Shown here: positions 20,067 to 27,598 of the stretch, one piece after another
How positions within the stretch are numbered: position 1 is the stretch's first letter
Layout: each line of letters starts with the position of its first letter
DNA from: JABFRJ01 sp031374735
Lineage (GTDB): Bacteria; Pseudomonadota; Alphaproteobacteria; Rhizobiales; Hyphomicrobiaceae
Reading direction: 5' to 3'
DNA: 64,000 nt
Assembly: GCA_031374735.1 (NCBI GenBank)
Contig: JANMGQ010000046.1
Coordinates: 1-64,000 of the forward strand
The notes under the pieces: model-generated
Told to the model about the DNA's origin: nothing
The model's database searches: none
The model's input: only the letters and a program-made list of their open reading frames with translations
Position numbers and translations under genes: made by a program

Positions 20067-20114
20067 CCAGTCACTGGGCCAGTCACTGGGCCAGTCACTG
20101 GGCCAATCACTGGG
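20067..20114. repeat. Four tandem 12-bp palindromic repeats at the end of the ABC transporter gene
   Basis: The unit CCAGTCACTGGG occurs three times exactly and a fourth time as CCAATCACTGGG (20067, 20079, 20091, 20103). Each unit is itself a palindrome (CCAGT-C-ACTGG). The ABC transporter stop codon (TGA, 20107-20109 on the minus strand) lies inside the fourth unit, so copy-number change would alter only the 3' untranslated region. Confidence 0.9.
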
Positions 20115-22008
20115 CAATAGCCAGCGAACGCGCAAGCGCCGTATCCGGCACCAGCAATTGCAGTTCAGCCAGCCGAGCATAAAGCCCGCCGCGGGCCAGA
20201 AGCGCCGCATGCGTGCCTTCTTCAACGATCTGGCCCTGATCCAGTACCAGGATCCGGTCAGCCTTTTGGACTGTTGCAAGACGGTGCGCGATCACAAGCG
20301 TCGTGCGTCCCTCCATAACTCCCTCCAGTGCCTCCTGAACGGCCGCCTCGCTTTCCGCGTCGAGCGCACTTGTCGCTTCATCGAGCAGCAGGATCGGAGC
20401 GTCTTGCAGGATGGCTCGTGCAAGGGCGATGCGCTGGCGCTGACCACCAGACAGCGTCACGCCACGTTCGCCCAGGCGTGTCTCATAGCCTTGCGGCAGA
20501 CCGGCAATAAAGACATCGGCTCGCGCGAGACGAGCGGCCTCTCGCACCTGGGTATCCGAGGCGTCTGCTCGTCCAAAGCGAATGTTGGCAGCGACCGTGT
20601 CGCCGAAGATCGCGACGTCCTGAGGCACAAGCGCGATCCGCCCGCGGACCACTACAGGGTCGGCCTGGTCAATTGGTACGCCATCGATAAGAACGTGACC
20701 CGATGTCGGATCATAGAAGCGCTCAAGCAGCCCGAGAACGGTACTCTTGCCGGCACCAGACGGTCCGACCAGCGCAACAGTCTCGCCCTTGCGAACCTGG
20801 AAAGAAACGCCGTTGAGTGCCGATATGTCTGGCCGAGTGGGGTAAGCAAACGTGACCGCATCGAACGCGATTGAGCCGATCGGCGGCTCCGGCAGCGCCA
20901 AGGGCTGCGCGGGGGCGACGATATCTGGTGCAACGGCGCGCAGCTCCATGATCCTCTCTGCGGCTCCGGCAGCTTGCGATAGCTCGCCCCAGACCTCCGA
21001 CAATTCGGCCAGCGCTGCACCGGCAAAGATGGCGTACAAAATGAACTGGCCAAGCCGTCCGCCGGTCATCTCGCCAGCAACAACACGTGTTGCGCCAAAC
21101 CACAGCACCCCGACAATGCAAGCAACAATCAGAAAAATGGCCGCCGCCGTGAGCGTTGCGCGCGCCGCAAGCCTGCTGCGTGCCGCCTCGAATGAGCGCT
21201 CGACGGCCGCTGCAAATAAGCGTCCGGTGCGCGCTTCGGCCGTGTTGGCCTGTACGGTTTTGATGGCTCCCAGCGCTTCCGCCGCATAGGCCGAGGCGTC
21301 TGCCAACGTATCTTGTGCCCCGCGCGACTTTGCCCGCACCAAACGGCCAAACCCGAGCAGCGGCAGCACAACGCCCGCCAATGTGATCAAGACCAGAAAC
21401 GTCAATTGCGGGCTGGTGATGATCATCATGCCGAGCGCGCCGAGGAACATGATGGTGTTGCGTAACGCCTGGCTCAGAGAAGATCCAGATGCTGACTTCA
21501 GCTGGGTCGTATCAGCGGTCAAACGGCTGATCAGGTCACCTGTCCGCATTGTTTCGTGAAACGACGGTCCGAGCCGCAGCAGATGACTGAAAACGTCAGC
21601 GCGCAAGTCGGAGATGACGCGCTCACCGAGCCAGTTGACCGCGTAGAAACGCGATGCACTCGCAATCGCGAGAACGAGGCCAAGAGCGATCAGCGCCCCG
21701 AAGTACTGGTTGACCAGGACGCCGTCGGCTCCGGTAAACCCCGCATCGATCATCCGCCGCACCGCCATCGGCAACGTCAGCATCGTCAAGGCAGAGGCCA
21801 CCAGGGCAACCAGAGCGGCGCCAACCATTCTTGGGTAACGCAGGATGTACGGCTTGAGCTCCAGCAAAGGCTGCAGCCTGTCGCGCCCTTTCAAAGCATC
21901 GGGGTGGGATGTTGAAGGCGCGAGCGGCGTCTGTGGTGTTCCATCCCTGCCGGGCGAAGCTGCCGTGCCACGAACAGAACTATCGGGTGATGCCCTACGC
22001 TGAGACAC
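20107..22008 (-). CDS. ABC exporter, fused membrane and ATPase domains (MsbA/LapB-like)
   Basis: A 633-residue half-transporter expected to act as a homodimer in the inner membrane. A disordered 45-residue N-terminus precedes a six-helix exporter domain (about 60-350; TGDLISRLTADTTQLKSASG is the coupling-region signature) and an ATPase domain with Walker A GPSGAGKST, signature LSGGQRQRIALARAIL, Walker B ILLLDEATSALDAESE and the switch His in IAHRLATVQ. This is the lipid/multidrug exporter type; the cargo is not readable. The frame opens with a GTG at 22008, and no ATG precedes the first membrane helix, so the exact start is uncertain. Its stop is inside a 12-bp repeat array. Confidence 0.9.
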   Translation of the reverse strand: MSQRRASPDSSVRGTAASPGRDGTPQTPLAPSTSHPDALKGRDRLQPLLELKPYILRYPRMVGAALVALVASALTMLTLPMAVRRMIDAGFTGADGVLVNQYFGALIALGLVLAIASASRFYAVNWLGERVISDLRADVFSHLLRLGPSFHETMRTGDLISRLTADTTQLKSASGSSLSQALRNTIMFLGALGMMIITSPQLTFLVLITLAGVVLPLLGFGRLVRAKSRGAQDTLADASAYAAEALGAIKTVQANTAEARTGRLFAAAVERSFEAARSRLAARATLTAAAIFLIVACIVGVLWFGATRVVAGEMTGGRLGQFILYAIFAGAALAELSEVWGELSQAAGAAERIMELRAVAPDIVAPAQPLALPEPPIGSIAFDAVTFAYPTRPDISALNGVSFQVRKGETVALVGPSGAGKSTVLGLLERFYDPTSGHVLIDGVPIDQADPVVVRGRIALVPQDVAIFGDTVAANIRFGRADASDTQVREAARLARADVFIAGLPQGYETRLGERGVTLSGGQRQRIALARAILQDAPILLLDEATSALDAESEAAVQEALEGVMEGRTTLVIAHRLATVQKADRILVLDQGQIVEEGTHAALLARGGLYARLAELQLLVPDTALARSLAIAQ

Positions 22009-22030
22009 TCAAGAGATTCCCACTCTTCGC

Positions 22031-22109
22031 GGCCTGCTGATCATGGCCTGCTAATGATCATGGCCTGCTAAACATAACCCGTTATTTACACACGGCATTT
22101 ACACACGGC
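22031..22109. repeat. Short direct repeats between the ABC gene and recA
   Basis: GGCCTGCT appears three times (22031, 22045, 22062) with GATCATGGCCTGCTAA duplicated, and ATTTACACACGGC occurs as an exact tandem pair (22084-22096, 22097-22109). These look like slippage duplications upstream of the ABC gene. No gene is seen here. Confidence 0.7.
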
Positions 22110-22197
22110 CGCGCATCGGTGGTCGATCATAACCCATTTCCTCTCCGCCGCCTCGCAAAACGGATCGGTCGTTTAGCACCAGTTACGTGGCGTAACA

Positions 22198-22220
22198 GCA
22201 TGGGGTTTCAAGCCCCATGC
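22198..22220 (-). terminator. Hairpin just after recA
   Basis: GCATGGGG and CCCCATGC form an 8-bp perfect stem with a 7-nt loop, 10 nt beyond the recA stop on the minus strand. No clear T-run follows, so it is a possible but not typical intrinsic terminator. Confidence 0.45.
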
Positions 22221-22230
22221 CTTGTATACC

Positions 22231-23415
22231 TCACCGGCGCCCTTTGACGGCACGCTTGGTTGTGCCAGCATCCTCATCGGGCAAAACCCCATCCGCGTCC
22301 GGACCGTCGTCGGCCTCCTTGGCCTCCTCACCCTCTGGCACAGCCAGGAGTTTCTCGCCGAGGCCAGCGTTCGAGCGGACCGCAACTTCAATTTCTGCGG
22401 CCATCTTAGGATTGGCCTTTAGGAACGCCTTCGTGTTTTCGCGTCCCTGGCCGATGCGTTCGCCCTTGAACGAGAACCAGGCGCCAGATTTCTCGACCGC
22501 ACCTGCCTTCACGCCCAGGTCAACGATTTCACCGATCTTGGATATGCCTTCACCATACATAATGTCGAACTCGACCTGTTTAAATGGCGGCGCGACCTTG
22601 TTCTTGACCACCTTCACGCGCGTCTGGTTGCCGACCACATCCTCACCGTTCTTGATCTGCCCGATGCGGCGGATGTCGAGACGAACCGACGCGTAGAACT
22701 TGAGGGCGTTTCCGCCCGTCGTCGTCTCCGGATTGCCGAACATGACGCCGATTTTCATGCGGATCTGGTTGATGAAGATCACCATGCACTTCGACTTGGA
22801 GATCGATCCGGTCAGCTTGCGCAAGGCTTGGCTCATCAGGCGCGCCTGCAGGCCTGGCAGGCTGTCGCCCATCTCGCCTTCTAGCTCGGCCTTGGGTGTC
22901 AGGGCCGCGACCGAGTCAATCACCAGCACATCAACCGCGCCCGAGCGCACCAGCGTATCAGCAATTTCAAGTGCCTGCTCGCCGGTATCCGGTTGCGAAA
23001 TCAACAGGCTGTCGAGGTTGAGGCCAAGTTTACGGGCATATACGGGGTCAAGCGCATGCTCGGCATCGATAAATGCGCACGTGCCGCCGATTTTTTGCGC
23101 CTCTGCGAGGCAATGCAGCGACAGCGTCGTCTTGCCGGAACTCTCTGGGCCGAAAATCTCGATGATGCGGCCTTTGGGCAAACCACCAATCCCAAGTGCG
23201 ATATCGAGGCCGAGGGACCCGGTCGAGACCGCCTCGACGTCCATCGAGGTCTCCTTGGACCCGAGCTTCATAATCGAGCCCTTGCCGAACTGCTTCTCGA
23301 TATGAGCGAGTGCAGCCTCTAGCGCTTTGTGCTTGTCCACGTCGCCCCCTTCGACCAGCCGAAGCTTGGTCTTGGTCTCGTTATGTTCTGTTGTGAACTC
23401 TACTTGCAGTCCCAT
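22231..23415 (-). CDS. recA: Recombinase RecA
   Basis: A 394-residue RecA, which forms filaments on single-stranded DNA, drives strand exchange and triggers LexA cleavage. Walker A is GPESSGKT (89-96); other signatures are FIDAEHALDP, VLVIDSVAALTPKAELEGE (Walker B), INQIRMKIGVMFGNPETTTGGNALKF (loop L2) and an acidic C-terminal tail that here ends basic (TTKRAVKGRR). Compared with relatives the N-terminus has about ten extra residues before LRLVEGGDVDKHKALEAAL. ATG 23415 is supported by AAGGAG 6 nt upstream. A LexA-type box lies 117 bp upstream. Confidence 0.98.
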   Translation of the reverse strand: MGLQVEFTTEHNETKTKLRLVEGGDVDKHKALEAALAHIEKQFGKGSIMKLGSKETSMDVEAVSTGSLGLDIALGIGGLPKGRIIEIFGPESSGKTTLSLHCLAEAQKIGGTCAFIDAEHALDPVYARKLGLNLDSLLISQPDTGEQALEIADTLVRSGAVDVLVIDSVAALTPKAELEGEMGDSLPGLQARLMSQALRKLTGSISKSKCMVIFINQIRMKIGVMFGNPETTTGGNALKFYASVRLDIRRIGQIKNGEDVVGNQTRVKVVKNKVAPPFKQVEFDIMYGEGISKIGEIVDLGVKAGAVEKSGAWFSFKGERIGQGRENTKAFLKANPKMAAEIEVAVRSNAGLGEKLLAVPEGEEAKEADDGPDADGVLPDEDAGTTKRAVKGRR

Positions 23416-23531
23416 CTGTTGCTCCTTATTTCATGAGTTGCAGATTCACGCAAACAGGAGCTTTGTATGCTATTTGTTCTCATTCTACAAGGGTTCACAG
23501 ATGCTTGATTCAAATTAGTTTATTGACTCTC

Positions 23532-23546
23532 GTTCGCTTCAAGTTC
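23532..23546 (-). promoter_or_regulatory. LexA (SOS) box of recA
   Basis: On the plus strand GTTC-GCTTCAA-GTTC, i.e. GAAC-N7-GAAC on the recA strand, is an exact match to the alphaproteobacterial LexA operator GTTC-N7-GTTC, placed 117 bp upstream of the recA ATG. Part of the box (TTGAAG) could also serve as a -35 element, which would let LexA block RNA polymerase directly. Confidence 0.8.
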
Positions 23547-23620
23547 TCGTCCACGGCGAGCCGGCATTAAAGTGCTGAAATGCCTGGTCTTTCTTTGTTC
23601 TTATGGCGCGCCGCGACCTC

Positions 23621-24316
23621 TCACATCACGCCGAAGGACGCGAACGCGTCGACGGTGCTCATACCGTCTTTGATGGCTTCGGCGACCTTGTTCTCTGTCT
23701 CAACTTTCTCAAGCGCCTTGGCGATCGCTTCGCGTTCGGCGGCCCGTGGGATGATCAACACGCCCTCACGGTCGGCAAAAACCAGGTCGCCGGGGCAAAT
23801 GCCGACGCCGCCAATTTCGAGCCGGCACCGGAAATCAACCACCTTGCCCCGCGGGCCCTGGTCTTGGGCATAGAGTCCGCGTGAGAACACCGGCAGCCCG
23901 AGATGCTCGATCTCGTCGGCATCGCGCACATAGCCATCGAGCACCGCACCGGCAGCCTTCAAATGCAGGGCCCGCGTCGTCATGAGCCCACCCCAGAGCG
24001 CATAGCGCAAGGACGGTGCGTTCGCGACGTAGATCTCGCCCGCCTTCAAGTCGTCGAGCGCGCGAAACAACATGCCGAACGCCTGCGCGGTCAATGGTCC
24101 TTGCCCTCCGCCGACCTCCTCGAAGGCGTCGGCTTCGAGCACCGTCATGGCGCGGCCAGCGATGCGGTGTTTTGGATTGAGCGGCGCAAGACCGGCCGGC
24201 AGGAACTGACGGCGCAGCCCCATCCGGTCGAGCACGTCGCCGACGACGGCCGTGAACAGGCGGGATTGAACAAGCGCCAAAAAGTCGGCGTCGTCGGCCG
24301 GCAATGTGACTGGCAT
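23621..24316 (-). CDS. RraA/HMG-aldolase-fold protein (second copy)
   Basis: A 231-residue protein of the same superfamily as the gene at 17207-17944 but clearly diverged. The aldolase signature G-X20-R-D-X2-E is again complete (Gly of WGGLMTTR, then RDADE in LDGYVRDADEI), followed by GICPGDLVFADREGVLIIP. The N-terminus (AVVGDVLDRMGLRRQFLP) is the usual dimer-contact helix. A metal-dependent pyruvate-type aldolase or oxaloacetate decarboxylase is therefore more likely than an RNase E regulator. ATG 24316 is preceded by GGGAG. It lies between recA and a GST gene, all on the minus strand. Confidence 0.8.
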   Translation of the reverse strand: MPVTLPADDADFLALVQSRLFTAVVGDVLDRMGLRRQFLPAGLAPLNPKHRIAGRAMTVLEADAFEEVGGGQGPLTAQAFGMLFRALDDLKAGEIYVANAPSLRYALWGGLMTTRALHLKAAGAVLDGYVRDADEIEHLGLPVFSRGLYAQDQGPRGKVVDFRCRLEIGGVGICPGDLVFADREGVLIIPRAAEREAIAKALEKVETENKVAEAIKDGMSTVDAFASFGVM

Positions 24317-24368
24317 GACGAACTCCCGTGAATCGGTCAGACAAAACGAGCTGATAACTTGCGGTGCG

Positions 24369-25001
24369 CTACGCTGGCATCGGAATGGCGGGCTGCTTGA
24401 TCGGGACATGGTAGCCGCGCTGTACGGCGGGGCGATTGGCGATGTCGACGTACCAACGCTTCACGTTCGGATACGTGGCAAGATCGATACCTTGCCACTC
24501 ATAGCGGCTGATCCAGGGCCACATCGACATGTCCGCTATCGAGTATTCGCCCGCCATGTAGGGCGTCTGCGCCAGCTGCTTGTCCATGACACCGTAGAGG
24601 CGATGGGCCTCTTTGAGGTAACGATCCTCCGCATACGGCGCCTTGCCGGGATTGTACTTCACAAAGTGATGCACCTGGCCGAGCATGGGCCCGAGCCCAC
24701 CCATCTGCCACATCAGCCATTGCACCGTATGCCAATGGGCCTTGGGTTCCTTGGACCAGAACTTGCCCGTCTTGTCGGCGAGGTACATGAGGATCGCACC
24801 TGACTCAAACAACGCAAGGCCGGTATCGTGGTCGACAATCGCGGGGATGCGGTTGTTCGGCGAGATTTTCAGGAAGTCCGGCTTGAACTGCTCGTCCTTG
24901 CCGATGTCGACGGCGTGTGCGGCGTAGGCCAACCCGCACTCTTCGAGCATGATGGAGACCTTGCGGCCATTCGGCGTAGACCAAGTGTAGAAATCAATCA
25001 T
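24369..25001 (-). CDS. Glutathione S-transferase, YfcG/Ure2-like
   Basis: A 210-residue GST. The thioredoxin-like N-terminal domain starts FYTWSTPNGRKVSIMLEECGL, with the Thr/Asn motif (TPNG) typical of Nu-class YfcG-like disulfide reductases rather than a catalytic Cys or Tyr. The cis-Pro is in NNRIPAIVD and glutathione contact in FESGAILMYLADK; the all-helical C-terminal domain has WQMGGLGPMLGQ, also a YfcG hallmark. Likely a cytoplasmic glutathione-dependent disulfide reductase/peroxidase. ATG 25001 has GAGGAA 8 nt upstream; the upstream extension of the frame lacks GST similarity. It is followed upstream by a flavin reductase gene on the same strand. Confidence 0.9.
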   Translation of the reverse strand: MIDFYTWSTPNGRKVSIMLEECGLAYAAHAVDIGKDEQFKPDFLKISPNNRIPAIVDHDTGLALFESGAILMYLADKTGKFWSKEPKAHWHTVQWLMWQMGGLGPMLGQVHHFVKYNPGKAPYAEDRYLKEAHRLYGVMDKQLAQTPYMAGEYSIADMSMWPWISRYEWQGIDLATYPNVKRWYVDIANRPAVQRGYHVPIKQPAIPMPA

Positions 25002-25059
25002 GCTGGCGTTCCTCAGGCTGATTGGAGTGCTGGTTAACCCAAGCGCTCGTAGATGGCGG

Positions 25060-25770
25060 TCAACCATGATTGACCGCACGGGCAGGGGCGACACTGTAGA
25101 ACAGTTCAAACACGACACGGTCGCGAGACCAACCCAGCGCCTTTGCGGCATCCATCCCTGCCTTCAGCATCGGTTTTGGGCCACACATGTAAACCTTGGC
25201 TCGGTCGGGCAGGCTTGCAAAGTGCGCGGCCATATTGAACACGCGCCCCGCAGTCTCATCCGTGTGGATCAACAAGGCATCGCCGGCGAGCGCGGATATC
25301 TCGGATAGAAATGCCAATTCGGACTCCGTGCGCGCGGCGTAAACCATAGTGAAGGCTTTCCCCGTGGCGCGCAGCGTCGCCGCCATCGAGATCAGCGGCG
25401 TGATGCCAATACCGCCGCCGACAAGGGCGATGGGCTCTGCGCCAACCATCAGCGGAAAATTGTTCTGCGGCGGTTCAGCCGCGATGACGTCGCCGACTTG
25501 CAAACCATGCATGTAACGCGAACCGCCACCGCCTTTTGGTTCAATGCGGATGCCAAGCGTATAGGTCCGCGGGGCCGCGATTGCCGTGAGGTCTGTCGCG
25601 GTGTTTACCAAAGAATACTTGCGGGCTCCGACCGCGGGAATGTCGAGCGTCACATGCGCGCCTGCCTCGAAGCTTGGCAGCACCGCGCGGTCAGACCGCG
25701 CCAGAGTGATGCGCCGGATGCTCGCGGTCTCATCCCGGATAGACGCAACAGTAAGGTCGAGTTTGCTCAT
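25060..25770 (-). CDS. Ferredoxin-NADP reductase-like flavoprotein lacking the 2Fe-2S domain
   Basis: A 236-residue protein matching the FMN and NAD domains of phthalate dioxygenase reductase/VanB. It has the flavin-binding RKYSLVN (RxYS), the GGGGSRYMH segment, the pyridine-nucleotide Gly-rich VGGGIGITPLISMA and the C-terminal MCGPKPML. Phthalate-type reductases continue for about 85 residues with a plant-type ferredoxin domain; here the protein stops after FELFYSVAP, exactly where the linker begins. Electrons would then have to go to a separate acceptor. Start MSKLDLTV is preferred over an upstream GTG that adds a low-complexity ETQPETQP segment. No oxygenase gene is next to it. Confidence 0.8.
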   Translation of the reverse strand: MSKLDLTVASIRDETASIRRITLARSDRAVLPSFEAGAHVTLDIPAVGARKYSLVNTATDLTAIAAPRTYTLGIRIEPKGGGGSRYMHGLQVGDVIAAEPPQNNFPLMVGAEPIALVGGGIGITPLISMAATLRATGKAFTMVYAARTESELAFLSEISALAGDALLIHTDETAGRVFNMAAHFASLPDRAKVYMCGPKPMLKAGMDAAKALGWSRDRVVFELFYSVAPARAVNHG

Positions 25771-26115
25771 TTCCGGTTGGGTTTCCGGTTGGGTCTCTGC
25801 GCCGGCGCTCAGGGCCTTCGCGAACGCCTCTTTCTGTGTCCGAGTTCGCCGTCGCACACCAGCCAGAACCTTAAGCGAACCAGGCTTGAGACCGAGGCTG
25901 TCGTGCCTTGCGGCGCCTTACAGTTCCGAAACACTTGTGCCGATTTGGTCCGCACCGTGCCCACGCACGCGTCCGAAACCCGACGCTTTTGACAACTGTC
26001 AGCACATCACGTCTCGGCACGTCTCTTGAAATCCAGCCTCTGCAGCTTTCGCCCACGTCGGTTTCGTCTCAACACGAGACGAGCCGGGTTGGACGCCGAC
26101 GAGAGGTCCACGACG
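25771..26115. promoter_or_regulatory. Divergent intergenic region upstream of the ammonium transporter
   Basis: About 345 bp separate the divergent reductase and amt genes. I see no gene. A perfect dyad TGACA-AC-TGTCA lies at 25990-26001 and includes TTGACA, a possible -35 element. GAGAGG just before the amt ATG is its ribosome-binding site. Confidence 0.4.
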
Positions 26116-27564
26116 ATGCAATTGAAGACGCCATTGGTCATCCTTGCAGTCGCGGCGGCCACAACTCAGACAGCGCACGCCGCCGGCCAGACGAGCGGTG
26201 GAGATACGGCATGGGTGCTCATGTCGGCAGCCCTCGTGCTGATGATGGCCATTCCGGGGCTCGCCCTGTTCTACGGCGGCCTGGTGCGCACCAAAAACAC
26301 GTTGTCGATGTTCACACAGGTGTTTGCGACGGTCTGCCTCGTTGCGCTGCTCTGGATCCTGATCGGGCACAGCCTTGTCTATACTGACGGCACTGCCTCT
26401 GGATTTCTTGGCGGCCTGTCCAAGAGTCTCCTGCGCGGCGTCACGATCGAATCGACAGTATCGGCGGGCGTTAACGGCGCAGAAATCCCGGAATTCGTCT
26501 TCGTCGCGTTCCAATTGGCTTTTTCGTGCATCGCACCTGCCATCCTGGTTGGCGCCTTCGCGGAGCGCATGCGCTTCCAAGCGCTCGTGGCGTTCGTCTT
26601 ACTATGGACCACGTTCGCTTACTTTCCGCTGGCCCACATGACGTGGTTCAACGCAGGGCCGGATGCCATTGCGGATGCGGCGCGCGCGGTCGCGCAAGCA
26701 ACAACAGCTGCGGGGCGCAGTGTCGCCGAAGCGCAGCTTCAAGCGTTCCTCGATAGCGCAGGGTTGTTCATCCAGTGGGGCGGACTCGACTTTGCAGGCG
26801 GCGGCGCCGTGCACATCAACGCCGGGGTCGCGGGCCTCGTCGCAGCTATCGTCATCGGCCAGCGCGTCGGCTACGGACGCATTTCGATGGCGCCGCACAA
26901 CCTCGCCTTCACCTTTTTCGGCGGTGCGTTGCTCTGGGTCGGTTGGCTCGGCTTCAATGGCGGATCGGCGCTTCGGGCGAATGGCGTCGCGGGTCTCGCG
27001 ATCCTCAACACCATTGTCGCCGCGGCGGCAGCAGCGGTGTCGTGGACGGCGGCGGAATGGGTCTTGCGCGGCAAACCGTCCGCGCTTGGCATCATCTCCG
27101 GCGCCGTTGCCGGCCTCGTTGCGATCACACCGGGATGCGGATTTGCGAGCCCGGCTGGGGCCCTCGTGCTCGGCCTGATCGTTGGCGCACCGTGCCTGTG
27201 GTTCAGCACGTCATTCAAGGCCCGTTACAAGTTCGACGATGCACTCGACGTGTTCGGCCTGCACTGCGTCGCCGGCGTCATTGGCACGGTCGCCGTGGCC
27301 TTCCTCGCGCATCCCGCTCTTGGCGGCACGGGCATCCTCGATTTTATCGCGCGTCCCGGTCAAGGCGTGTTCACCACTTTCGACCCGCTGTCGCAGCTGA
27401 TCGTGCAGGTGAAGATGGTGATCGTTGTCGCGACTTGGTCAGCCCTGGTCACACTTGGTTCACTGTGGGCGGTCAATCGCCTGATCGGACTACGTGCCGA
27501 GCCGGGCGAGGAGACCCGTGGTCTCGACATCACGGATCACGGTGAGCGCGCCTACAATTCCTGA
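26116..27564 (+). CDS. amt: Ammonium transporter, Amt/AmtB family
   Basis: A 482-residue membrane protein that conducts ammonium/ammonia. After a cleavable signal (LVILAVAAATTQTAHA) come about eleven helices with Amt signatures: GLALFYGGLVRTKN, FVAFQLAFSCIAPAILVGAFAERMRF, DFAGGGAVHINAGVAGLVAAI (with a pore His) and the second pore His in FGLHCVAGVIGTVAVAF. Between helices it carries an Ala-rich insert of about 40 residues (DAARAVAQATTAAGRSVAEAQ). No glnK/PII gene precedes it. Start MQLKTPL has GAGAGG upstream. The SrfBC-linked gene follows 34 bp later on the same strand, so it may share a transcript. Confidence 0.93.
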   Translation: MQLKTPLVILAVAAATTQTAHAAGQTSGGDTAWVLMSAALVLMMAIPGLALFYGGLVRTKNTLSMFTQVFATVCLVALLWILIGHSLVYTDGTASGFLGGLSKSLLRGVTIESTVSAGVNGAEIPEFVFVAFQLAFSCIAPAILVGAFAERMRFQALVAFVLLWTTFAYFPLAHMTWFNAGPDAIADAARAVAQATTAAGRSVAEAQLQAFLDSAGLFIQWGGLDFAGGGAVHINAGVAGLVAAIVIGQRVGYGRISMAPHNLAFTFFGGALLWVGWLGFNGGSALRANGVAGLAILNTIVAAAAAAVSWTAAEWVLRGKPSALGIISGAVAGLVAITPGCGFASPAGALVLGLIVGAPCLWFSTSFKARYKFDDALDVFGLHCVAGVIGTVAVAFLAHPALGGTGILDFIARPGQGVFTTFDPLSQLIVQVKMVIVVATWSALVTLGSLWAVNRLIGLRAEPGEETRGLDITDHGERAYNS

Positions 27565-27598
27565 TGTGCCAAATTCTACACGCCTTGAGGCATCACCC

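Noticed and set aside
26014..26031. Possible sigma-54 promoter (GGCAC-N5-TTGA) before amt
   Set aside because: The GG at -24 and spacing fit, but the -12 GC is GA; this base is normally essential.
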